The notes under the pieces were generated by a model. The model had not been told where the DNA came from. It worked only from the letters and a program-made list of their open reading frames with translations, and did not search any database. Positions 9,901 through 17,899 of a stretch of DNA of 64,000 nucleotides are shown here, piece after piece. The translations under genes were made by a program, and so were the position numbers. Location: positions 186,001-250,000 of the forward strand of contig JAYZEN010000009.1 in NCBI GenBank assembly GCA_036337295.1, read 5' to 3'. The stretch's first letter is position 1. Each line of letters begins with the position of its first letter. This DNA comes from Ketobacter sp036337295. GTDB lineage: Bacteria; Pseudomonadota; Gammaproteobacteria; Pseudomonadales; Ketobacteraceae.

Positions 9901-11573
9901 ACGATACGGTCACCATCGAGTCGGCGGCGGAGCGGGAGACCCTGACCCGGGAAGGCGATGCCAGCCATTTATTGCAGCAGGTACTGTCCTCGGCATCGGC
10001 GGGGCAGCCCTTGCGCCTGGTCTTGTCCACCGCGGGATTGGAACACGCCAATGCAGCGGATGTGTCTTCTGCTCTGACCCGCCTGATGTTGAGTGTGGCC
10101 AAAACCGTGCAGCAAACCCCCCATGTGGAACTGTGGCTGTTGACCGAGTCGGCCACGGCAACCCCAAATCAGTTGGCGGAAGTCAAACCGGAACAAGCCA
10201 TGGTGCTGGGCTTTGCCAAGAACCTGAGCCTGGAACTGGCGGACAAAATGAAAGCCGCCGTGGACGTGGAAAGCTTTTCAAAAGCCAACGCACTGCAGGT
10301 AGCCAGGGCCATGACCAACGGTGTGGACCGCCCCTGGGTGGCGCTGCGGCAGCAAAGCTGGTGGGCGCCTGCCGTGGCCCGCGTGAATGCCGATGGCCTT
10401 GCCAACCGCAATCGCAAACTGACCGACGAAGGCTTTTATGTTATTGCCGGTGGCACCGGTTCCCTGGGCTTGTCCATTGCTGAATGGATGGTGCGCATGG
10501 GCGCCCGTCACCTGGCGTTACTGAGTCGATCCGGGGTGAGCGGGGCCGCCGCTGAGCGGGTGGAGGGGCTGCGCAAACTGGGCGCCCAGGTGGAGATCCC
10601 GCAGGTGGATCTCACGGACCGCTCTGCCTTGGAGCCGGTCTTGAATCGCTTGCGTCTGGATCGCCCGATCAAAGGGGTGGTGCATGCCGCCGGCTTGTTC
10701 GAGCTGTGCCCGCTGCAGGAACTCAACGTTGAGCGCTGCCACAACCTGATGGCCAACAAAGTCCTTGGCATCCAATGGCTGGATGAACTCACGGAGCAGG
10801 ATACGCTGGATTTCTTCGCCGCGTATTCCTCCATTGCCTCTGTCTGGGGCTCTGCGGGCAACTTCCATTACAGCGCCGCCAATCAGGTGGTGGATGCCGT
10901 GATCCAGCGCCGCCGTCAACGGGGTAAACCGGGCATCGTCCTGAACTGGGGCCCCTGGGCAGAATCCGGTATGGTCACCGACGAGTCCGGTGATCAGGCG
11001 GAAAAACGGGGGCTGTTGCAGATGAACCAGTCCATCGGCACGCAAACCTTCGGGCGTCTGCTCAACTGTGATGAGCCCCAGGTGATTGTGGCCGACATCC
11101 GTTGGCAGCGTTTCAAACCGCTGATGGAGATCACTGCCGCTGGTGGCCTGCTGAAATCGGTTTCAGACCCGGAAGATCCGGCTGCGCTTTTGAACGGCGA
11201 TGTGGAGCTCAATGCCGAGGACATCGCCTTCAAGGAGGAGCTGGCAGAGTGCCCCGAAGACGAGCGTGGCGAACGCCTGCTGGTCTACCTCAAGCAACAG
11301 TTGGCCAAAGCGCTGCAACTGATGCCCGATGAAGTGGATGACAGCCAGCCCCTGATCGATATGGGGATTGATTCCCTGTTGGCGGTGGAGTTTAAAAACC
11401 GCGTCACCAAGGTGACGGAAGTGGAGTTGCCCGTGGTGCGAATGCTGGGTGGCGCCAGTTTACGGGATGTGGCGCAATGGATGGCGGAAGCCTATAACGC
11501 CCAGTTGAACGGAGATGAGGCGGCTGCTGAAACCGATGACAGGGTTGATGATGTTGTAGAAGGTGTACTATGA
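6912..11573 (+). CDS. Modular type I polyketide synthase, KS-AT-KR-ACP
   Basis: This 1553-residue protein starts with a short charged helix (MLNALKEIKTLKRQLAGY), typical of an N-terminal PKS docking coiled coil. It continues with KS (about 33-465; Cys206 in DTACSSS), AT (about 570-880; GHSVGE Ser663, HAFH 761-764, malonyl-type), a structural region, KR (about 1177-1370; GGTGSLG, Tyr1320 in YSAAN) and ACP (Ser1488 in GIDSL). There is no DH or ER, so the extension unit should keep a beta-hydroxyl group. The C terminus (DDRVDDVVEGVL) is a plausible linear motif for the TubC-type docking domain of the next protein, whose ATG overlaps this stop by 4 nt. The 227-bp gap upstream contains the inverted repeat. 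Confidence 0.96.
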   Translation: MSKSTQELMLNALKEIKTLKRQLAGYQKAAHEPIAIIGMGCRYPGGSTNPDQFWERLYNGVDCITQQDNSERWNMDELYDPNPDAPGKIYTKGLGIIDDPDQFDAEFFGISPREAEDIDPQHRLLLEVCHETMESAGYAPGRLNGSRTGVFMGIASADYAHLGSILGKAEELTPWQGIGNAMSAAPCRISYLYNFKGPALALDTACSSSLTALHYACQSLRQGECDTALTGGVHLVLNPAISIVFAKARMLSEDGHCKTFDAAADGYVRSEGCGVVMLKRLSDAIADGDNILALVKGTALNQDGKSQGFTAPNESAQEDVIRSALKQAQLEAKDVSYIEAHGTGTPLGDPIELGALNSVYCAGQSRRHPLLVGSAKTNIGHSEAAAGAAGLIKLIQSLQHRTIPPHINYSTPNPYIPWSKMAIQVTDKLTQWDQYAAEDGKLRAGLSAFAFTGTNVHVILEEYSPPHKTDASSAEDSAPVAEPWVPPLVLTSAKQPLAVSLWQDAMGHHMDVNPSLSLSQIARTCAAGRDHYKFRTAFLPKSVQQLSALLTEKRGQAEGILRGVKAKPTYKVALLFSGQGAQFAGMGKELYAEVPAFRQQLDLVFEQLNPQLDQPLQDIMWGEQTALLNQTQYTQPALFALEYALAKTWMQWGVKADCVAGHSVGEITAAAIAGVFNLADACKLVTARARLMGQTQPGSMLVVFADQAQTQSLLETNPDLEICALNGPQNTVVGGPPEAVQALQAALQAQSVECRLLPVQHAFHTQAMEPILDQFRAAISDIKFTVPRMRVLSNLNGQHVGKQMAEADYWVQQIRNPVNFLACAQGLLEAQVDVALEVGPGAALVSMVQDTLAQHHQQHHSDEKLVTVASLQKNHSSLDTITRSLAQLYVAGLDLNWAAVVPVKQVAPLSLPTYCYQRKSFWNETLRAYMQRQELPEKARNWLYQLRWEPTEPLNDLPVGQGSWVLLFPTYSIADEFASQLGEQATAVTTACYQFEHDTVTIESAAERETLTREGDASHLLQQVLSSASAGQPLRLVLSTAGLEHANAADVSSALTRLMLSVAKTVQQTPHVELWLLTESATATPNQLAEVKPEQAMVLGFAKNLSLELADKMKAAVDVESFSKANALQVARAMTNGVDRPWVALRQQSWWAPAVARVNADGLANRNRKLTDEGFYVIAGGTGSLGLSIAEWMVRMGARHLALLSRSGVSGAAAERVEGLRKLGAQVEIPQVDLTDRSALEPVLNRLRLDRPIKGVVHAAGLFELCPLQELNVERCHNLMANKVLGIQWLDELTEQDTLDFFAAYSSIASVWGSAGNFHYSAANQVVDAVIQRRRQRGKPGIVLNWGPWAESGMVTDESGDQAEKRGLLQMNQSIGTQTFGRLLNCDEPQVIVADIRWQRFKPLMEITAAGGLLKSVSDPEDPAALLNGDVELNAEDIAFKEELAECPEDERGERLLVYLKQQLAKALQLMPDEVDDSQPLIDMGIDSLLAVEFKNRVTKVTEVELPVVRMLGGASLRDVAQWMAEAYNAQLNGDEAAAETDDRVDDVVEGVL

Positions 11574-14500
11574 CCGCGGGCATTGAGCACCTGCTGCAGC
11601 CGCACCTGGAGCGTGGCCTGGAGTTGTGGCTGGAGGGCGAGGCCCTGCGTTTCAAAGCGCCCAAGGAATTGATGACCCAGGATCTGGTAGCGGTGCTGAA
11701 AGCCAACAAGCCGGCTATTCTCGCCTGGCTAAAAACGCAGGCGGAAGACAGCGATGCGAACCATGCGCCGGAGCTGCAGGATGAGTACCCCCTGGCTTAT
11801 ACCCAGGGCGCCATCTGGATGCTCTACAAGTTTGCGCCGAACAGCCCGGCCTACAACACCACCTTCGCCTGCACCCTGGCGGAGGGCATCGATGAAGCCG
11901 CCGTGAAACAGGCTTTCCACGCTCTCATGGTACGGCATCCGGTGCTGCGCAGCACCTTTACGGACACCGATCTGGGTCCACGTCAGCGGGTGTGGAGCCA
12001 CCTGCCCATGCCGCTACAATTTGTGGACGGCCGTCAATGGGACCAGCAGGAATTACAGCAACAACTGGAGCAGGAAGCAGACGCGCCGTTCGACCTGCAC
12101 CATGAGTCCTGCCTGCGGGTGAAGCTGTTCCGCAATACCGTGCAGGGGGATATCCTGATGGCCACCATCCAGCACGTGGGCGCGGACCTGTGGGCGCTGC
12201 TGATCGTGGCCCAGGACATCAAACAGTATTACCAGGAAGCCGCCCGCGGCCAGGCGCTGTCTGTACAACCGGTGAGCGCCCGCTACCGTGAACATGTGGA
12301 GTGGCAACAACACTTTCTGGAGAGCGCCCGTGGCAAACAGGAGCGGTTTTACTGGCAACAGCAGTTGACCGGCGCGCCGTTGGCCATCTCGTTACCCGAA
12401 GACAAACCGCGGCCACCGCTGTTGCAACTGCAAGCCAAAACCTTCACCCAGCGGGTAGACCCGGAACAATATCGGCGGATCAAGCAATTCTGCAAACACA
12501 ACAGTATTACGCCGTTTGTGTTCGTGCAGGCCGCATTCCAGTTGCTGGTACATCAACGCACCAGTGCGCAGGATTTTCTGGTAGGTACACCCACCATGGG
12601 GCGCTCTCGCAAGGGCATGGACCAGGTGGTGGGGGATTTTGCCAACCCGGTGGTGTTGCGCGCACGGGTGCGACCGGAGGCCTCGCTGCAGAGTCTGTTC
12701 AGCCAGGTGAAGAAAACCCTGTTGGCGGCGATGGAATACCAGGAATGCCCCTTCCCCATTGTGGTACAGGATTGCAATCCACCCCGGGACAGCAGCCGCA
12801 CGCCACTGTTCCAGCTGATGTTCGTCTGGCATCAGGGCAACGCCGATATGATGCCCAAAGATGGCTTCATCAAAGACATCCTGCCCATGAGCGGGCCCCG
12901 CGGTGCGCCCTATGATGTCATGTTGGCAGTGAGTGACCTGGGTGATCACTTTGAAATGAACTGGACCTACCAGACCAGTTTGTACCAGGCAGAAACCGTG
13001 GAGGGATTTGCCCGGCAGGTACTGGATTTGATGGCCCGTAGCCTGGAAACCCCGGCAGAAACCCGCATACAACAGTTTCTGGACAGTCCTGCCAATGCAG
13101 CGGAGCAAGCGCTTGTCGAGCAAGTGCAACAGACACTGGCGCAGCAACTGCCGCAACTGGCACAGTATGATTATCAGGTGCTGGTGGATCGAACGCCGGC
13201 GGGAGAATGGTTCCGTCGGCTTATGCTGGTGAGCTCAGCGGAAACAGCGCAGTCGATGTTGCCGGACCTGCTGCAGTTGGTGGACGACGTGGTCTGCCTG
13301 CCAGCGTTACCCTATACCGTCAGTGGTGCCGTCGATACCTGGGCATTGCGGCAACAGACCGCCCTGGACCAGCGTTACCTGGCAACATTGCTGGAGCAGG
13401 CTGGAGGATCGGCGGCGGATCTGTTGATTGGGCGCCAGCGGGAGCTATTGCCCACGTTTTCCCAAGGGCAATTGAAACAGACGGCTGCGCCGAAGGCCCT
13501 GGTTTCGCCGTTATCCCAGGTAAACCTCGACGCCCGTCCGGATGCCTGGATGCAGGGCCAGGCATTTGCTCCCCAAGCTGGCGCGGCGCAGGGCGAGGCC
13601 CCTGATGTACCCACTCATCTGTTTGCCGCGTTGCAGCAGACTGCCGCTGCGTTTCCGCAAAAAGGTTTCGTCTTTGTTGCTGAGAACGGCGCCGAGCAAC
13701 TCTACACCTATGCCCAGCTGGAACAGGATGCCCATGTGGCCGCCACCGGCCTGCTGCAGTCGGGTCTGAACGCCGGCGATATCCTGCTGTTGCAAATGCG
13801 GTTTGACCAACGCTTTTTTGCGGTCTGGTGGGGCGCGGTACTGCTGGGTGTTCGCCCCCTGGTGGTGGCAACACCGGAACACTATCACGAGCGCAATGGG
13901 GTGGCGCAGAAACTGTATAACGTGGCCCACAACTACACCGGGTTGATTGTGGCGGCTGATCGCACGCGGGTGGCGGACACGCAAGGCTGGCTGGGTGACG
14001 GCAAAACAGTGATCGATGCCGACCGCCTGCTGGAGCACGGTGAACCCATGCCCACCCCTGCGTTTCAATCCGATCCTGTGGCCTTCCTGCAGCTGACCTC
14101 CGGCAGCACCGGTACCCCCAAAGCCATTCAGATCACTCATCAGGGTGTACTACATCATGTGGCCTCGTCTGCCCGGTTCAATGGCTACAGTGCTGAGGAT
14201 GTGAGCCTTAACTGGCTTCCCTTCGACCATGTGGTGCCCATCCTCACCACCCATTTGAAAGACGTGGTGCTGGGCATCCAGCAGATACAATTGCCCACCG
14301 CGGCAGTATTGTCCGATCCGCTGCTGTGGCTGAAAGCCCTGTCCCGTTATCGGGTGAACTTCAGTTGGGCGCCAAATTTTGCGTATCAGCGGGTGCTGGA
14401 TGCCTTAGCTCTCAGCGAGGAAGCCCTGGAGCTGGATTTACGTTGCGTGAAGATTCTGATGAACGCCGGGGAGCAGGTGCTGGCCCCGGTGGTGCAGGGC

Positions 14501-17500
14501 TTCCAGGCGGCGTTGGCACCCTATGGCTTGCATGAGGATGCTGTACAACCGGCGTTTGGTATGGCGGAAGCCTGCACCTGCATGACCTACAATAATCACG
14601 CATCACAATCCCTGTCAGTGCATTTTCGGCCCACGGAAGATCCCTCCGTGGTGGACGTAGTGTCCGATCCTATCCTGGGGCAGGGTTTTGTGGATCTGGG
14701 GCCGGTGATTCCCGGTGTGGAAGTGCGCATCACTGACCAGAACAATCAGCTGTTGAAAGAAGGCGTCATCGGCCGCATGCAGATTCGGGGCCCGGTGGTG
14801 ACGCCGGGGTATCTGAACAATCCAGAGGCCAACGCGGAGGCCTTTGTGGGGGACGGCTGGTTCAACTCCGGTGACCTTGGCTTCATCTGGAACGGGCACC
14901 TGATTCTCACCGGTCGCGAAAAAGAAATGATCGTGGTGAATGGGGCCAATTACTACTGTTTCGAATTGGAACAGGTGGCCGCCAGGGTCAGTGGAGTGAA
15001 ACCCACCTTTGTTGCCGCCACCGGTGTCAGCCTGGAGCAGGGTGCCAACAGCGATGTGCTGGTGCTGTTCTATGTGGCAGAGCCGGAAGCGGATCGTACC
15101 GCCCTGGAGCGACAAATCGCAGCCCGGGTTGGGGAAAGTTTCAGTGTGGTACCCCGCTTTGTCATCGAGGTCAGCCAGGACCATTTCCACAAAACCACCA
15201 GTGGTAAAATTCAGCGTGGCCAGTTCAAGAAACTATTTGAAGCGGATTATTATCAGGCTGCAGTGCAGGATTACGTGGAGCGGCATCGTACTGACCCATC
15301 CAGGGTGGACACGTTGTTTGCGTTCCAGCGTCGCGTACGCAAGATCCAAACCGTTCAACAGGAATATGAGTGCCTGACCCTGTCGGAGGTGAAACGGTTA
15401 GAAGTGGAAAGGTTAGAGGCGAAAGAAACCGCAGACCAACACGCGACCCCTCTGCTGTTGAATCTCGGCGCTTTGGATCTGGATCTGGATCTGCAGCAGC
15501 CCGAGGGCGGGCTGTTGGCGTTTGCCCAGCTATTGGCGGAATCGCTGCCGCAGCTGATGGCGTTGCGTGCCCACACAGCATTGGCCATTTGGCTGCAGAC
15601 ACCTCACCAGGAAGCACTGGCTCTCATCAAGCCGTTGCTCGAAACCCTGCGCCAGGAAACAGGGCTTGAGCAACTGGCTTGTGTGCTGACGCCGGGCTTG
15701 GATCGTCCGAACTATCCACAACCTGGCAGCATCGTCTGGCAGCAAAGCGCGCAAGAAGTCTCCATCGGCCTGGTGAACGTGGCACAAAATCCGGTTCCCA
15801 ATGAGCCCATCGTGCGCCGGGGCACTTACCTGATCAGCGGTGGCCTGGGCGGCTTGGCGCAAACCCTGTGTGACTACCTGATCCGTGTGCGCAAAGCTCA
15901 GGTGATTCTGGCAGGGCGGCAGCCATTGGCGGGTGACAGCCGGCGGTTGTCCCGCTTCAACCAGCTCCGGGCCCGCTTTGGCGAGCAGGTCCACTATGTC
16001 TGCCTGCCGGACTGGCAACTGCAATCCCTGACGGATAACCTGGATGCCGCGTTGGCAGCCATCGACAGCAAGCGCCTGGACGGCGTGTTCCATTTGGCCG
16101 GTGTCATGGGCATGGCGCCCCTTGAGGGGCTGACGGATGAGCACTGGCATACTGTGATGCAGCCCAAGGCTGAAGGTACCCGGGCCCTGGCTGAATACCT
16201 GAAAGCACATTGGCCCGACAGCATTTTGGTGCAGTTCGGCTCCGTGAATGGCTTTTTCGGTGGTCAGTCAGCAGCGGCCTACAGTGCGGCCAATGCATTG
16301 CAAAGCCAGATAACGGAGACGTTGAACCGAACCACATCCATCCGCAGTTGGTGTTTGAACTGGAGTGTCTGGCAGGGCGCAGGCATGGCCCGGCAGTTCT
16401 CCACTGCCGATCTGCACATGGCCCGCAACAAAGGTTTCCTGCCGCTGTCCCTCGAACAGGATGCCGGACTGATTGCCCGGGCGTTGCAGATGCCCCCGGA
16501 CAACTATTGCATTGGGCTCGATCCCGGCAATGCTGAGATCCACAAACAGGTGGTGTCCTGGGAGCGAAGCCGGGAGATCATCGACGTGCTGGTGGACGCT
16601 CATGCTTTGGACGGTCCTGCTCTGGTGAACAGTCAAGGCCAGGACAGGTCTGCGTCGCAGCGGGCGCAACTGCAGACAAAGCTGCAAGCGTTGACGCCGG
16701 CCCTCATGGACCATGCCCACACACCGCAGTGGAATATCCAGGTTAGTTCAGAGCCTCTGGCCCGGAATGCCCAGGGAATGATTCGCCCGGACCAACTGCT
16801 CGTCCTGCGGGCTCAAGCGGAAGACCAGGGCGAAGCCCCTGCCACCGAAACGGAACAACAACTGGCCGCCATCTGGAGTGATGTTTTGGGGCGGCCGGTA
16901 ACCGACGTCACGCGCACCTTCTTTGAGTACGGTGGCCACTCCATCAATGCCACCCAGGTGGTGTCCGCCATCAATAACCGGCTGGGATTGCCGATCACGG
17001 TGGCAAACCTGTTTCAGTTCCCCACCATTCGGGAGCTGGCACAATTGGCTACGGGAGATGATGCCCAGGCGCATACCCAGCGTTTGTCACTGATCCTGCC
17101 GGATTGCATCGCGCGAGGGGATGATTATCGCCTGGATGCCATCAACCCGGATGTCGAGAGTGCACAGCGCCTGGTGTTTCTGCCCACGGCATTGGGCATC
17201 CCCAGTGCTTATGGCCAAATGGCAGGAGCCCTGGCGGGATTGCAGGCGTTTGCCGCCACCGTGCCCATGCTTGATAAGGGGCACACCGAGATTTCCGCCA
17301 TGGCGCGGGGCCTGATCGGATTACTGGAAGAGAACGGCTTACTGCACCCGCAAACCATGCTGGTCGGCTGGTCCATGGCAGGGGTACTGGGGTATGAAAT
17401 CCTGGCGCAACTGCAATTGCAACGCAAGCCACTGCCGCGCCTGGTGATGCTGGACAGTGGATTTGCGGATGGCCTGCATGAGATCACCTTTGACCCTGCT

Positions 17501-17887
17501 TTTCAGCGCCTGATGTTTGCAGTGGAATTGGGCTTAACGCCGCAACATTTTGCTGATTTTAATCAGCAGCCGGACGACAACACAAAGTTACAATGGTTGA
17601 AACAATATCTCCCCACGATTGGCATTGAAGTGTCGGAAGAAATGTTGATAGAGTGGTGGAGAGCCTATCATAAGCGCCTGAAAAGCTTACTCACTTATAA
17701 GATTGACGGGGAGTTGGCGGATGGGGACATACATTTGTTCAAAGCGGACTTGCATACCCATGGGCGCAGCGATTTAGGCTGGAATGATAATAATAACCGA
17801 ATCAAATGGACGTTGATTCAGGCTGATCACCAGGGCATTGTGAAACAGCCTGAAACGTTCCGCAGGATTCAGGAACTGTTGGCATAA
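11570..17887 (+). CDS. Hybrid terminal synthetase: TubC-dock, C, acyl-AMP-ligase-like A, KR, carrier, TE
   Basis: The protein has 2105 residues. Residues 1-60 match a TubC-type N-terminal docking domain (LRFKAPKELM, ILAWLK). A condensation domain follows (about 68-500); its HHxxxDG motif reads QHVGADL, keeping the second His (202) and the Asp. An AMP-forming domain spans about 680-1240, with LTSGSTGTPKA near 841, FGMAEAC, GREKEMIVVNG and the KTTSGKIQRG lysine. Its LNWLPFDHV segment looks more like acyl-AMP ligases than like amino-acid A domains. Next are a KR (GGLGG near 1420, Tyr1571), a carrier (Ser1791 in GGHSI) and a type I thioesterase (Ser1935 in GWSMAG, probable His2087). The TE makes this the release module. 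A-KR-carrier order is known from alpha-keto-acid modules such as cereulide synthetase; whether that chemistry applies here is inference. Confidence 0.94.
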   Translation: MTAGIEHLLQPHLERGLELWLEGEALRFKAPKELMTQDLVAVLKANKPAILAWLKTQAEDSDANHAPELQDEYPLAYTQGAIWMLYKFAPNSPAYNTTFACTLAEGIDEAAVKQAFHALMVRHPVLRSTFTDTDLGPRQRVWSHLPMPLQFVDGRQWDQQELQQQLEQEADAPFDLHHESCLRVKLFRNTVQGDILMATIQHVGADLWALLIVAQDIKQYYQEAARGQALSVQPVSARYREHVEWQQHFLESARGKQERFYWQQQLTGAPLAISLPEDKPRPPLLQLQAKTFTQRVDPEQYRRIKQFCKHNSITPFVFVQAAFQLLVHQRTSAQDFLVGTPTMGRSRKGMDQVVGDFANPVVLRARVRPEASLQSLFSQVKKTLLAAMEYQECPFPIVVQDCNPPRDSSRTPLFQLMFVWHQGNADMMPKDGFIKDILPMSGPRGAPYDVMLAVSDLGDHFEMNWTYQTSLYQAETVEGFARQVLDLMARSLETPAETRIQQFLDSPANAAEQALVEQVQQTLAQQLPQLAQYDYQVLVDRTPAGEWFRRLMLVSSAETAQSMLPDLLQLVDDVVCLPALPYTVSGAVDTWALRQQTALDQRYLATLLEQAGGSAADLLIGRQRELLPTFSQGQLKQTAAPKALVSPLSQVNLDARPDAWMQGQAFAPQAGAAQGEAPDVPTHLFAALQQTAAAFPQKGFVFVAENGAEQLYTYAQLEQDAHVAATGLLQSGLNAGDILLLQMRFDQRFFAVWWGAVLLGVRPLVVATPEHYHERNGVAQKLYNVAHNYTGLIVAADRTRVADTQGWLGDGKTVIDADRLLEHGEPMPTPAFQSDPVAFLQLTSGSTGTPKAIQITHQGVLHHVASSARFNGYSAEDVSLNWLPFDHVVPILTTHLKDVVLGIQQIQLPTAAVLSDPLLWLKALSRYRVNFSWAPNFAYQRVLDALALSEEALELDLRCVKILMNAGEQVLAPVVQGFQAALAPYGLHEDAVQPAFGMAEACTCMTYNNHASQSLSVHFRPTEDPSVVDVVSDPILGQGFVDLGPVIPGVEVRITDQNNQLLKEGVIGRMQIRGPVVTPGYLNNPEANAEAFVGDGWFNSGDLGFIWNGHLILTGREKEMIVVNGANYYCFELEQVAARVSGVKPTFVAATGVSLEQGANSDVLVLFYVAEPEADRTALERQIAARVGESFSVVPRFVIEVSQDHFHKTTSGKIQRGQFKKLFEADYYQAAVQDYVERHRTDPSRVDTLFAFQRRVRKIQTVQQEYECLTLSEVKRLEVERLEAKETADQHATPLLLNLGALDLDLDLQQPEGGLLAFAQLLAESLPQLMALRAHTALAIWLQTPHQEALALIKPLLETLRQETGLEQLACVLTPGLDRPNYPQPGSIVWQQSAQEVSIGLVNVAQNPVPNEPIVRRGTYLISGGLGGLAQTLCDYLIRVRKAQVILAGRQPLAGDSRRLSRFNQLRARFGEQVHYVCLPDWQLQSLTDNLDAALAAIDSKRLDGVFHLAGVMGMAPLEGLTDEHWHTVMQPKAEGTRALAEYLKAHWPDSILVQFGSVNGFFGGQSAAAYSAANALQSQITETLNRTTSIRSWCLNWSVWQGAGMARQFSTADLHMARNKGFLPLSLEQDAGLIARALQMPPDNYCIGLDPGNAEIHKQVVSWERSREIIDVLVDAHALDGPALVNSQGQDRSASQRAQLQTKLQALTPALMDHAHTPQWNIQVSSEPLARNAQGMIRPDQLLVLRAQAEDQGEAPATETEQQLAAIWSDVLGRPVTDVTRTFFEYGGHSINATQVVSAINNRLGLPITVANLFQFPTIRELAQLATGDDAQAHTQRLSLILPDCIARGDDYRLDAINPDVESAQRLVFLPTALGIPSAYGQMAGALAGLQAFAATVPMLDKGHTEISAMARGLIGLLEENGLLHPQTMLVGWSMAGVLGYEILAQLQLQRKPLPRLVMLDSGFADGLHEITFDPAFQRLMFAVELGLTPQHFADFNQQPDDNTKLQWLKQYLPTIGIEVSEEMLIEWWRAYHKRLKSLLTYKIDGELADGDIHLFKADLHTHGRSDLGWNDNNNRIKWTLIQADHQGIVKQPETFRRIQELLA

Positions 17888-17899
17888 GAGAGAAGATCA

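Noticed and set aside
15475..15492. Triple GGATCT repeat in the hybrid synthetase (Leu-Asp repeats)
   Set aside because: Short, in frame, in a linker before the KR; not evidence of a frameshift or a mobile element.
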